A DNA stretch of 11,199 nt from positions 1 through 11,199 of the forward strand of contig JAFGLK010000301.1 of the NCBI GenBank assembly GCA_016928125.1, written 5' to 3'. The stretch's first letter is position 1; each line of letters starts with the position of its first letter. The position numbers and the translations under genes were made by a program. Below the pieces are notes generated by a model. It was not told where the DNA came from, searched no databases, and was given only the letters and a program-made list of their open reading frames with translations. The stretch is from Anaerolineae bacterium. GTDB taxonomy: Bacteria > Chloroflexota > Anaerolineae > UBA1429. Shown in pieces: positions 1 to 7,532 of the stretch.

Positions 1-1370
1 CGCGTCGGCGTGGCCGTGTTAGGAGGCACGAGCGTGGCCGAGGGTTCCGCGGTAGGCGTCAGTGTCGGTGAGCACGTCGCCGTAGGCTCATTTGTCGCAC
101 TGGGCTCAGCCGTGGGTGACGGCAGCGGCGTGCGCGACGGTTGAGGCGCAGGCGTGCACGTGTGGGGCGGCTCTTCCTTCGCAGGAGCTGCCACGTACAC
201 TGATTCGCCCTGTAAGGGCGCTATAGCCATCTGACTCGGCGTCATGGTCGGGGTCGGCCACTCATCTGGCGCCGACATATCTGGCTCGGGATAGTTTTCC
301 CCTCTCTGGCCAGTCTCTGGCACTGAGCGCTCCACCGGAGTCTCGAGCGTCAGGGTGGCGGTGGGCAGGACGATCCGAGCGGTCTTGGGCGCAACGGATG
401 GTTTGGGATCCATGGAAGGCGTCGGCAAGACCTCCTGGCCTGCGAGTTCGAACGCCTGAGCCGTGGGCGCGAGGTCGCTGCATGCTAGGCTCTCCATAGC
501 CATGATCAACCTTCCCGCTTCCCTGATCGTCAGCTCCTCTCCCGCCTGAAGCACCAAATGGTCGCGGTCACTCGCGACCTGCACATACCCCTCGGTTACC
601 GAGATGTGCACCACGCCATCTGCATCCGCCACGATACCGAAACGGGTGCCCAGCACGCTGACGGTGGCCCGGACACTGGGCAGATGCACCTCAAAGATGG
701 AGATCTTCCCGCGCAGCGCCGCCACAGCATAGTCCACAGAGCCACTCTCCTGCTCGATCAAGATCCTGTAGGACGCACCCCTAAGGCCAGAGCGCAGCAT
801 CATGAGGCGGATCTCCGCCCCAGGCTCCATGTTGAGAGTGCTCCCTTCAAAGAGCGCCAGGGTGGCGGGCCCGCCCGATGTCCGCAAGACGACGCCTTCA
901 CGGAGCTCTTGAGTCTGCTCTACGGCAGTCCATGGGCCCGATTCAGCCACTTGGGCTTCCACCTGCCCCCCACGGGAAGCCAGCATAGCTTCCTGTGCAA
1001 AGGGCGTTGGCGTCCGGATAAGCCACGCCAGGCCCACAAGCGCGGCAATGAGCACGGCTGCGAGGGCATACGTACGGCGGAATGGCCACGCAACGCGCCC
1101 AGAGCGTGTCGAAGACTGGACCGGGGTCTGCGTGGATCGGTAGAGGCGCTTGGCTTGGGCCACGATCTCCGACGGCGGGTCAAGCGCCGAAGCCATCGAT
1201 AGGACCGGTGGTCGCCCTGCCGCCAGGATGCGGCGCAGCAGTGCTAACTCCGCCTGGCAACGTGAGCAACCCGCGCTCAGGTGGGCTGTGACGTGTCGGT
1301 GTGCCTCATCATCGAGACGTCCTTCAAGCCAGTCTACGAGATTCTCGAACGTGACGGGGTGTTCAGACAT
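1..1370 (-). CDS. Zinc-finger anti-sigma factor with FecR domain and Thr/Pro-rich tail (C-terminus cut by window edge)
   Basis: This reading frame stays open from an ATG at 1370 to the window edge, giving at least 456 residues with no stop. Residues 1-50 form a short cytoplasmic module with a zf-HC2-like motif (H26, H30, C35, C38; 'HLSAGCSRCQAEL'). A single membrane helix follows at about 101-118. Residues about 125-285 resemble a FecR domain, including the core 'VRATVSVLGTRFGI' near 233-246. From about 315 onward the protein is low-complexity and rich in T, P, S and E, with the octapeptide PTAEPSAT twice (419-426 and 439-446). The order zinc finger, membrane helix, FecR is that of a membrane anti-sigma factor, with FecR and tail outside the cell. 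The start lies three bases after the stop of the ECF sigma gene, the classic sigma/anti-sigma pair. The tail is typical of Chloroflexota surface proteins. The true C-terminus is unknown, so a further domain beyond the edge is possible. Confidence 0.88.
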   Translation of the reverse strand, partial: MSEHPVTFENLVDWLEGRLDDEAHRHVTAHLSAGCSRCQAELALLRRILAAGRPPVLSMASALDPPSEIVAQAKRLYRSTQTPVQSSTRSGRVAWPFRRTYALAAVLIAALVGLAWLIRTPTPFAQEAMLASRGGQVEAQVAESGPWTAVEQTQELREGVVLRTSGGPATLALFEGSTLNMEPGAEIRLMMLRSGLRGASYRILIEQESGSVDYAVAALRGKISIFEVHLPSVRATVSVLGTRFGIVADADGVVHISVTEGYVQVASDRDHLVLQAGEELTIREAGRLIMAMESLACSDLAPTAQAFELAGQEVLPTPSMDPKPSVAPKTARIVLPTATLTLETPVERSVPETGQRGENYPEPDMSAPDEWPTPTMTPSQMAIAPLQGESVYVAAPAKEEPPHTCTPAPQPSRTPLPSPTAEPSATNEPTATCSPTLTPTAEPSATLVPPNTATPT

Positions 1371-1373
1371 ACA

Positions 1374-1940
1374 TCAGTCCATGCCCATCTCTTTGAGGAT
1401 TCTGGCGACCTTCTTGAGGCTGCGCGCGCGCGTAGGACCGATGCTTCCGAGCGGCATATCCATCAACTCGCCGATCTGCTCGTAAGAGGGCTCTGCCGGA
1501 TCCAGATAGAGCATCCATAGCAGCTTGCGGGAACGCTGGTCGAGCTGACGTAGCGCTTCAAGGAGGAGCTCTCTATCTATAGCTGCGCTTGTATGTCTCT
1601 CCGGACTGTCCAACGTCGTCGGCTGTGTCGACAGGCCGGAGAAGGCCGATTCGTCCGTCGGCTCGCGGCGCCTCTTGCGAAGCACGTTCCAGGTTTCGCG
1701 CTGTGTGGTGGTGATCAGCCACTTGGCCAAACCCTGGGCGTCGCGCAGCCGATCGATATGTCGCAGCAGCGCGGCAAACACGGTCTGGAAAACATCCGCA
1801 GCATCCTCCTGCGACAGGTTGGCTTGCATAGGAATGGCATAGACCAACCGCTTGTAGCGATCAATGATCGCTTCCCAGGCCCACGCGCGCCCTTCCAGGC
1901 AAGCTGCTATGAGTTCGCTGTCGCATAGGTCGACCGACAC
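1374..1940 (-). CDS. ECF-family RNA polymerase sigma factor
   Basis: This is a group 4 (extracytoplasmic function) sigma factor that redirects RNA polymerase, probably held inactive by the downstream membrane anti-sigma protein. With the chosen start it has 188 residues. Region 2 spans about residues 10-93 and includes the acidic 'DAADVFQTVFAAL' stretch (46-58) typical of region 2.2, followed by the 'WLITTTQRETWNVLRKRRR' segment of 2.3/2.4. A variable linker follows, then region 4 (about 126-183) with the helix-turn-helix 'GSIGPTRARSLKKVARIL' (165-182). No extra C-terminal domain is visible. I chose the GTG at 1940 because GGAG precedes it with a 10-base spacer. The frame is open to another GTG at 1961, which lacks a Shine-Dalgarno sequence and would add seven residues. 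The gene lies 72 bases after the upstream enzyme gene, so it may have its own promoter, but I could not identify a convincing -35/-10 pair. Confidence 0.9.
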   Translation of the reverse strand: MSVDLCDSELIAACLEGRAWAWEAIIDRYKRLVYAIPMQANLSQEDAADVFQTVFAALLRHIDRLRDAQGLAKWLITTTQRETWNVLRKRRREPTDESAFSGLSTQPTTLDSPERHTSAAIDRELLLEALRQLDQRSRKLLWMLYLDPAEPSYEQIGELMDMPLGSIGPTRARSLKKVARILKEMGMD

Positions 1941-1996
1941 GTGGCCGATACTCCCTATCACTCATCAAGAGAGATGAATCGGACCAGAAATACGCA

Positions 1997-2010
1997 CGGC
2001 AAGTATGCCG
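1997..2010 (-). other. Small hairpin just after the arginine hydrolase stop codon
   Basis: A 5-bp perfect stem (CGGCA/TGCCG on the minus strand) with a four-base loop lies three bases downstream of the stop codon of the arginine hydrolase-like gene. It is followed by a short, only weakly T-rich stretch (TGCGTATTTC). It could be a weak terminator or an mRNA 3'-end structure separating that gene from the sigma factor. A stem this short without a proper T tract is not convincing as an intrinsic terminator. Confidence 0.3.
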
Positions 2011-2012
2011 GC

Positions 2013-2828
2013 CTAGCAAAGAGGATCATCTATCCAGAAGATGAGACACTTGATCCCGCCTCCAGATTTGATGAACTCTGAGACATCCAATTCGATGATG
2101 CGATAGCCCAAGGAGACCAGCCTGCGCTTGAGCCTGGATGATGCACCCTTGTGCATCAGGATGTATTCGCCCAAGGCAAAGGCATTGCACGAGAATTGGA
2201 GCGCCTCCTGGCGCGACGTCTCGATTGCCCGAGGTAGCCGCTCCTTGATCCAGTCATAACCACCCGGCTCGAACGCTGCGGGACAGATCAGGCAGGTTTC
2301 TGCATCCAGCGGGCAAAATGGGATGTCCAGATGATAGAAGTAAGGATCAACCAAGCTCACGAGCCGCATCTGCTCGTCAGGCACACTCCAGATGTCCGCG
2401 ATCTCGCGGTAGGCTTGAGAGTTGGCCCGATCCCCGACGCTGCACAGCAGCAGGTCGCCCAGCCATGTCGTACAGGCCTGCCCTTCCCATATCGCACCGT
2501 CGTTCAGCGTCAAGGCGCGGTAGCCTTTGGATTCGAACCAGGCACGAAAAAGCCTTTCTTCGCCGCGTCTCTGGGCGTAACGGAATTTGCTGATGATGGC
2601 GGTATCTCCGTGAACCATGCCTGCATTGGCGGCAAACACCATGTCAGGCAGTCCTTCGCCCGCGTCCAGCACCTCCACTTGGACGCCCAAGGCAATCAGT
2701 GCGTCGCGAATCGCTTCCCACTGACGCCGCGCCTTGTCTCGGTCTACACCGCACCCGGGCTGCATCCAGGGATTGATAGAGTACGTCACGTCATATTCGG
2801 ACGGATCAACCATCAACGCCAGAGTCAT
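2013..2828 (-). CDS. Guanidine-modifying hydrolase, arginine dihydrolase/deiminase family (ArgZ/AgrE N-domain type)
   Basis: This is a 271-residue single-domain enzyme of the pentein (arginine deiminase/DDAH/amidinotransferase) superfamily, probably cytoplasmic, which attacks the guanidinium group of arginine or a derivative. Visible motifs are 'INPWM' (N19), 'DMVFAANAG' (N68), 'IWEGQ' (E115), 'FYHLDIPF' (catalytic H166) and 'KSGGGIKCL' (nucleophile C261). Asn at 19 and 68, rather than the Asp seen in ordinary arginine deiminases, resembles the dihydrolases AstB and cyanobacterial ArgZ, which release two ammonia and leave an ornithine skeleton. The spacing matches my memory of Synechocystis ArgZ (N22, N71, H168, C264). 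I therefore favour dihydrolase over DDAH or deiminase, as inference. The ATG at 2828 is preferred because GGGGGA lies six bases upstream. The frame remains open to 2942, but that extension crosses a strong hairpin and overlaps the HlyD gene. No C-terminal ornithine cyclodeaminase-like domain is present. Confidence 0.87.
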   Translation of the reverse strand: MTLALMVDPSEYDVTYSINPWMQPGCGVDRDKARRQWEAIRDALIALGVQVEVLDAGEGLPDMVFAANAGMVHGDTAIISKFRYAQRRGEERLFRAWFESKGYRALTLNDGAIWEGQACTTWLGDLLLCSVGDRANSQAYREIADIWSVPDEQMRLVSLVDPYFYHLDIPFCPLDAETCLICPAAFEPGGYDWIKERLPRAIETSRQEALQFSCNAFALGEYILMHKGASSRLKRRLVSLGYRIIELDVSEFIKSGGGIKCLIFWIDDPLC

Positions 2829-2919
2829 CGTGATTCCCCCCTGGCTTCCGACCATCAGTCCGGGTGCCGATGATAGGAAGCCAGGTCTCCAGAACCGGCT
2901 TGGGCGGGATTGCTCCCGC
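2829..2919 (-). promoter_or_regulatory. Structured intergenic leader with long inverted repeat upstream of the arginine hydrolase gene
   Basis: This 91-bp gap separates the HlyD-type gene from the arginine hydrolase-like gene. It contains a perfect 10-bp inverted repeat, CCTGGCTTCC (2840-2849) and GGAAGCCAGG (2876-2885). The stem can extend inward by six more pairs (2851-2856 with 2869-2874, one of them a G-U in the RNA) after a single mismatch, leaving a 12-base loop. The 3' arm in the transcript ends directly against the GGGGGA ribosome-binding site, with the ATG nine bases beyond that arm's last G-run. Such a hairpin could act as an attenuator, mRNA stabiliser, translational switch or protein-binding site. 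No T tract follows on either strand, so a simple intrinsic terminator is unlikely. Confidence 0.6.
2904..2919 (-). other. Six-bp hairpin with GNRA-type tetraloop directly after the HlyD-type gene
   Basis: On the minus strand GCGGGA-GCAA-TCCCGC forms a perfect 6-bp stem capped by GCAA, a GNRA tetraloop. It begins at the base after the TGA stop of the HlyD-type gene. No run of T follows. It is most plausibly an mRNA 3'-end or processing element between the transporter genes and the hydrolase gene. Function is inferred only from position and shape. Confidence 0.45.
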
Positions 2920-4428
2920 TCAACGCACCTTGATACGCACAAAGGCGGTCATGCCCCAGCGTAGCCCCACGTCCGGACTCGTTTCGAGGTCAACGACCGT
3001 GGTGTATACCTTGTCGCCCCGATAGTCGCTAGCTGTGAGGGCCACTTGGGATACCGTGCCGTCAAAGGACTGACCCTGGAGCGCATCGGCGGTCACTGTG
3101 GCGCCTTGGCCCACGACCACTCGGGTGATATCCACCTCGCTCAAGTCGCTTGTTTCAGCTCGTAGGCAGGTAAGGTCCCCGACTCGGATGACCGTCACCT
3201 GCGCACCGATCAACTCGCCCTCTTGGGCCAGGATCTCACCCACAGTACCAGCAAAGGGCGCCCTGAGCACAGCATCGTCGAGGGCGTTACGGGCCTCCAT
3301 GAGGCTAGCCTCGGCCTGGGCCACCGCCGCCTCAGCGATGGCGATCTCCTCGGGTCGCTGGCCAGCCTTAAGCAGATCGCCTTCGGCCTCAGCCCGCGTC
3401 ACACGGGCTAATGCGGCCTCATGCTGGCTCTTGCTTTGAGAGACCTGCGCGCCAGTCGTCTCCACACGCGCCTGCGCCTCCTTCGCTTGGGCCTCAGCGC
3501 TGGCCACCTGCGCCTGCGCCTGGGCCAGTGTGGCCTGGGCAATCTGGACGTTAGCCTGGGCCTCGGTCACCTTGGCGCGCGCGACAGCGACATCGGCGGG
3601 CTGGGGCCCTGCCTTGAGCTGCTCCAGCTCCAGTTGCGAGATGATGACCTGGGTCTCGCCGGTGGCCACATTCGCCTTGGCCGCCTCGCGCTCGGCGGCG
3701 CTTACGTGGGCTCCGGACGCAGCATCCCGTTGCGATTGATAGCCCCACAGCTGATTCTGCGCGATCTCGACGCGCTTTTCGGCAATCTGAATCTCCAAGT
3801 CAGTGGGACCAGCGAGAAGCTGGGAGAGGTTCGCCTGCGCTGTGCCCAAAGCGGCCTGGGCGCTGGCCAGATTGCCCTCGTCGATCTTGACGGCACTCCT
3901 GGCAGATTCGACACCCGCCTTGGCCTGCTCATAGGCCGCCTGAGCGGCCGCCAGATTCCCTTCGGCTGTCTCGATGGCGTACTCGGCGGTTCGGGCCTCG
4001 GCCTGGGCGATACTCACGTTGGCATCGGCTGAGACAAGCTCTTCCGCTCTTGCGCCGGCCTTGGCCTTGGCCAACTGCGCCTGCGCTGACTTGAGCCCGG
4101 CTTCCGCCTGGGAGAGGGCCTGCTCCAGATCGCGCGTGTCCAGCTTGGCCAGTTCCTGGCTGGCCTCCACAGCATCCCCCTCAGCTACCAGGATTTCCAT
4201 CAAGCGCCCAGGGCTAGAGAAGCTCAAAGAAGCGTGCTTGCATGGCACAATCACGGCCTCCGCCGAGACGATATTCTTGGAAGCTGTCTCGACCGGAGGC
4301 AGGGTGGGCTCCACAATGGCCTGGGCAGGCGTACCCCCACTGCAGCCGGCAAGCAGGATCCCCACGCAGGCAGCCATCAGACATATCAGACACACTGGGG
4401 CCGTGTGCCGTTTACGATGGACTTGCAT
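2920..4428 (-). CDS. HlyD/MacA-type periplasmic adaptor lipoprotein with extended coiled coil
   Basis: This is the membrane fusion (adaptor) subunit of an ABC exporter, 502 residues from the ATG at 4428. A signal peptide with a lipobox (LLAGC) places the lipidated cysteine at residue 29. After a linker comes the first half of the lipoyl/barrel-sandwich domain ('LSFSSPGRLMEILVAEGDAV', about 68-87). A very long Ala/Gln/Glu-rich helical region follows (about 100-385). The second lipoyl half ('VLRAPFAGTVGEILAQEGELI', about 387-407) and the beta-barrel ('GQGATVTADALQGQSFDGTV') close the protein. The helical region contains four related segments around A-G-x-x-x-E/D-[IVL] turns. That is considerably longer than typical MacA. 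I prefer 4428 because GGAGG lies four bases upstream; a GTG at 4443 would overlap the permease stop. It directly follows the FtsX permease and ABC ATPase, so the three probably form one machine. Lipidation rather than a membrane helix would anchor it to the outer face of the cytoplasmic membrane in a monoderm cell. Confidence 0.92.
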   Translation of the reverse strand: MQVHRKRHTAPVCLICLMAACVGILLAGCSGGTPAQAIVEPTLPPVETASKNIVSAEAVIVPCKHASLSFSSPGRLMEILVAEGDAVEASQELAKLDTRDLEQALSQAEAGLKSAQAQLAKAKAGARAEELVSADANVSIAQAEARTAEYAIETAEGNLAAAQAAYEQAKAGVESARSAVKIDEGNLASAQAALGTAQANLSQLLAGPTDLEIQIAEKRVEIAQNQLWGYQSQRDAASGAHVSAAEREAAKANVATGETQVIISQLELEQLKAGPQPADVAVARAKVTEAQANVQIAQATLAQAQAQVASAEAQAKEAQARVETTGAQVSQSKSQHEAALARVTRAEAEGDLLKAGQRPEEIAIAEAAVAQAEASLMEARNALDDAVLRAPFAGTVGEILAQEGELIGAQVTVIRVGDLTCLRAETSDLSEVDITRVVVGQGATVTADALQGQSFDGTVSQVALTASDYRGDKVYTTVVDLETSPDVGLRWGMTAFVRIKVR

Positions 4429-4439
4429 GATCCCTCCAA

Positions 4440-6797
4440 TCACTCGAAACGTAATGCCTCAACGATACGAATGCTGGCCGCCTTTGAGGCTGGCCATACA
4501 CTCGCCAACGAAGACAAGACGCAGACGATGATCAGCCAAAGCACGGTGCCGCCTGTCGAATAGCGAAACTCAAGGGGAGCCTGGAGCAGAGCTGTGCCCA
4601 CAGCCCCACCAAAGAGCCGGGCTCCAGGATAGCTCAAAGGAGCTGAGACCAGCCAGCTAAGCACGCCCAGCATCACCCCCTCGACCAGAAAGATGCTGAT
4701 GATCGATCGCGACGAGGCGCCGATCGAGCGCATCACGCCGATCTCACGGGTGCGCTCAATGACATTGATGGACAGGGTCCCAGTGAGCCCTAAGCTGCCG
4801 ACGACAGCCGCCAGAGTGGCCATGACAAACATCAGCGAGAGGATGATATTGAACTGCGCCTGGCTTTGCTGTCTGATCTCGGTGGCGCTGAGCAGAAAGC
4901 TGGGCTCAAAGCCCCGAGCCCTGAAGGTGTCTTGGAGCGTATCCTTCAACTGCTGATCGGCGGCTCGATCCGTCTTGAGCATCAACACGGTGCCCCGACC
5001 GATATCGCCCATCTCTCTCGACAGCGTCGAGAGGGGCACAAAGCTGTCGCGCTGCTGATCCGTGATGCTGACGACCAGGCCCACAACGGTCCATCTCGAC
5101 ACGCGCTGATCGATGGTCACCTCAACCTGCTCGCCGATGCCGATCCCTTCATCGGTGGCGATCTTGCTGTTTAGCAGAATGGCGTAATCATCCTCCGGCA
5201 AGAGCATACGCCCTCGGATGATCTGTGGATTGAACATGCTTGAATCGGTCGGCACACCCAACAGATAGACCTCCTCATCGCCGCCACCCGTCAAGGTGAT
5301 GCGGCCCGCGCGCTGATCCCACATTTCGGCATGGGCTATGCCGGGCACCTGGACCGCAATCTCAATCAACCTCTCCCCACGTTCAGGCTGCGGAAAGACC
5401 ACCCACACGTCGAGCCCCATCCCCGCGATCAGTGTGTTGAGGGTCTCGCGAAGCGAGCTGCCCAGGCTCATAACGGTGATGAACATCAGGCCCGCGGCCA
5501 CAAGCGTCAGAAGGGTGAGCAGGACGCGCGCTTTGCGTCGGAAGGTATTGCGCAGGCTGAGCGCCAGAGGCCGAGGCAGCCCGCGCAATCGACCGATCGC
5601 TTGATCGAGCCAGCCGCCGCCAAACTGGTCACCGATTCCCTGTGTACTGATCGCTTCCCTGGGCGTCACTCGCGCGCCCTTGATGATCGGGCCAAGGGCT
5701 GCCAGGGCGGGCACGAGCAAGCCGATCACGGATTGGATGAGCATAGGCCCCAGGGAAATCGAGAACGGGCTGGCAGCGATATTGATCAGATCTAGCAACC
5801 AGATCGAAACCCAGTGCGTGGCAAGCGCTGCCGTGGGGATGGCGAGCAGGGCGGCAAAGACGCCATATATCAACACCATCAACAGATACATGCGCACGAG
5901 GCGGCGCGAGGTCGCACCGTACACTTTCATGACGCCGATCTGCCACACTTGCTGGATCACCAGAGATCGGGTGGTGTTGATGATCAGAAAGGCGCTCAAC
6001 CCCAGAGAGAGCGCTCCCAGCAGGGTGAGTACGAGCGCCATGGTGTCGACCATGGACTGCAATGGGTGGACACTGGGATCCGAAACAAGATAGCCGATGA
6101 CCTGAACCCCCATGCGCTCCAGCCGATCCTGCACACGCTTAGCTGCCAGTTCGGCACCTGTGACACTAAAACTCTCCAGGCGCACGCTCAGACGATTCGG
6201 GTATGCGAGGCCGGCCAGAGAGGTCACCTGCTCGGCCGTGGTGTAAAAGGTTGCATTGCCCCCGAATTGGGGCGGGGTAATCGAGGAAGAACGTACCAGG
6301 CCCTCGATCGCAACTGGCTTCTCGCGCTTGCCATACTCGGCCAGGATGGTTGTGCCGGCGCCCAAGCCGAAATAGGCAGCCGATTGGCGCTCTACGGCCA
6401 GAACGTCAGCATCGGGCCAGGCGCCGTTCATCAGTTCCAGGCGTTCCATCCGTATGTCGGCATAGGCGGAGCGAGCAATTAGCGTGCCCGGTCGCCAGTC
6501 GGTCTCGCCTTCGCGTTTCCATCGGAATCCGGCCTCCGTTCGGGCTTCCACCTGGGCGACATTCGCCTCGGCCGAGACGGCGCTGACCACATCCCGGTCG
6601 AAAGGACCGCCCGCGAACAGGATATGGGCTGGCACCGCGTTGAGGTGATCCTGGGTCATCCGCAGGCGCATGACGCTGGAAAGCCCAAATACGAGGCCCA
6701 GCGCGAACACACCGACGCTGACCGAGAGCACAACCAACACGGTCCGCGCCTTGCTTTGGGCCAAATCGCGCCAGGCCTTGCGCCGTCCGATATTCAT
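4440..6797 (-). CDS. FtsX-type ABC transporter permease, two FtsX modules
   Basis: This is a 785-residue integral membrane permease that couples ATP hydrolysis by the adjacent ATPase to export or mechanotransmission. It is built from two homologous halves. Each has a leading membrane helix (about 18-40 and 424-446), an extracytoplasmic MacB-like domain (about 45-250 and 447-645) and an FtsX core of three helices (about 252-275, 302-326, 352-374 in the first; 649-674, 699-722, 750-772 in the second). Coupling-helix signatures are visible: 'VWQIGVMKVYGAT' (284-296) in the first half and 'ERTREIGVMRSIGAS' (681-695) in the second. The eight-helix duplicated layout resembles the YknZ/LolCE-like permease class rather than four-helix MacB or FtsX itself. 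The start ATG overlaps the ATPase stop in an ATGA junction, suggesting translational coupling. The substrate cannot be read from the sequence; a lipid, peptide or secondary metabolite is possible. Confidence 0.94.
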   Translation of the reverse strand: MNIGRRKAWRDLAQSKARTVLVVLSVSVGVFALGLVFGLSSVMRLRMTQDHLNAVPAHILFAGGPFDRDVVSAVSAEANVAQVEARTEAGFRWKREGETDWRPGTLIARSAYADIRMERLELMNGAWPDADVLAVERQSAAYFGLGAGTTILAEYGKREKPVAIEGLVRSSSITPPQFGGNATFYTTAEQVTSLAGLAYPNRLSVRLESFSVTGAELAAKRVQDRLERMGVQVIGYLVSDPSVHPLQSMVDTMALVLTLLGALSLGLSAFLIINTTRSLVIQQVWQIGVMKVYGATSRRLVRMYLLMVLIYGVFAALLAIPTAALATHWVSIWLLDLINIAASPFSISLGPMLIQSVIGLLVPALAALGPIIKGARVTPREAISTQGIGDQFGGGWLDQAIGRLRGLPRPLALSLRNTFRRKARVLLTLLTLVAAGLMFITVMSLGSSLRETLNTLIAGMGLDVWVVFPQPERGERLIEIAVQVPGIAHAEMWDQRAGRITLTGGGDEEVYLLGVPTDSSMFNPQIIRGRMLLPEDDYAILLNSKIATDEGIGIGEQVEVTIDQRVSRWTVVGLVVSITDQQRDSFVPLSTLSREMGDIGRGTVLMLKTDRAADQQLKDTLQDTFRARGFEPSFLLSATEIRQQSQAQFNIILSLMFVMATLAAVVGSLGLTGTLSINVIERTREIGVMRSIGASSRSIISIFLVEGVMLGVLSWLVSAPLSYPGARLFGGAVGTALLQAPLEFRYSTGGTVLWLIIVCVLSSLASVWPASKAASIRIVEALRFE

Positions 6798-7531
6798 GAG
6801 CCCTCAACCGTCAGATGCTCTTGGACCGAGGGTCTGAGGACGATAGACTGCTCGATACGACCGTCTCGCAGATGAATGATCTCCTCGGTCTGTCGGCTCA
6901 GCTCGGTGTCGTGGGTCACGATGAGCAAGGTCTTGCCCGCATCGCGAAGCCGGCGGAATAGCTGGAGCAAGCCCGCGGCCGTGACCGAGTCGAGATTGCC
7001 GGTTGGTTCATCTGCAACGATCAGTGGCGGATCATTGGCCAGGGCACGGGCCATCGCCGCGCGCTGTTGTTCTCCACCGCTCAATGTGCTGGGGAGTTTG
7101 TCCGCGTGCTGGACGATGCCTACCAACTCCAGTAACTCACGAGCGCGCTCAGGACGCTCGCGCCTGGAGTAGACGTTGCAGAAATCCATCGGAAGCACCA
7201 CGTTCTCCAGAATCGTCAACGTGGGCAGCAGTTGGAAGAACTGGAACACCACGCCCACATGACGGCCGCGCCACTTGGCCAGAGCGTCCTGGCTCATCCT
7301 GTGAAGGGGTTGCCCCGCGACGTAGACTTCCCCTGTGGTCGGCGCGTCGATGCCTGCGATCATATTGAGCAGGGTTGATTTGCCCGATCCAGAAGGACCA
7401 ACGATGCTCACAAAGCGACCAGGCCCAATGCTGAGGTTGATTCCCTTGAGCACGGTGACCTCGCCCGCTCCGGTGATGTAGGTCTTGGTCACGTTGCGCA
7501 GATCGATCACTTTCGAGTCAGAGCTCGACAT
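6794..7531 (-). CDS. ABC transporter ATP-binding protein, MacB/LolD type
   Basis: This is a 245-residue nucleotide-binding subunit that energises the FtsX-type permease encoded immediately downstream. All catalytic elements are intact: Walker [10 protein letters not shown] (45-53), Q-loop Q97 in '[10 protein letters not shown]', signature LSGGEQQR (150-157), Walker B LIVADE (170-175) followed by the family hallmark PTGNLD, and H-loop H207 in 'IVTHD'. The PTGNLD sequence and the length place it in the LolD/MacB/FtsE branch, known to work with FtsX-like permeases. About 25 residues after the ABC core are a poorly conserved tail. The ATG at 7531 has AGGG seven bases upstream and lies one base after the stop of a candidate 26-codon ORF. 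The stop overlaps the permease start by four bases. Confidence 0.95.
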   Translation of the reverse strand: MSSSDSKVIDLRNVTKTYITGAGEVTVLKGINLSIGPGRFVSIVGPSGSGKSTLLNMIAGIDAPTTGEVYVAGQPLHRMSQDALAKWRGRHVGVVFQFFQLLPTLTILENVVLPMDFCNVYSRRERPERARELLELVGIVQHADKLPSTLSGGEQQRAAMARALANDPPLIVADEPTGNLDSVTAAGLLQLFRRLRDAGKTLLIVTHDTELSRQTEEIIHLRDGRIEQSIVLRPSVQEHLTVEGS

Positions 7532-7532
7532 G

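Noticed and set aside
558..1202. Plus-strand open frame of 214 codons opposite the anti-sigma gene
   Set aside because: Its translation is low-complexity His/Arg-rich with no family signature. The minus strand carries a clear zinc finger, membrane helix and FecR domain.
1962..2012. Promoter for the ECF sigma operon (TTGCCG followed by TTCATC)
   Set aside because: Neither element is close enough to a consensus, and no ECF-type AAC/CGT pair at the right spacing was found.
2829..2942. N-terminal extension of the arginine hydrolase to a start at 2942
   Set aside because: The 38 extra residues have no family resemblance, overlap the adaptor gene and encode the hairpin region, while the ATG at 2828 has a strong ribosome-binding site and matches the family N-terminus.
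3421..4032. Long plus-strand open frame of about 200 codons, rich in Leu, Gly and Arg, opposite the adaptor gene
   Set aside because: It is the complement of an Ala/Gln/Glu-rich coiled-coil gene with few A/T-starting codons, which keeps the opposite strand free of stops. It shows no recognisable domain, and the minus-strand protein is unmistakable.
3098..4120. Apparent tandem DNA repeats (gcctgggcc-like) in the adaptor gene
   Set aside because: They reflect repeated Ala-Gln codons of a coiled coil, not CRISPR or satellite repeats. Units vary in length and there are no spacers.
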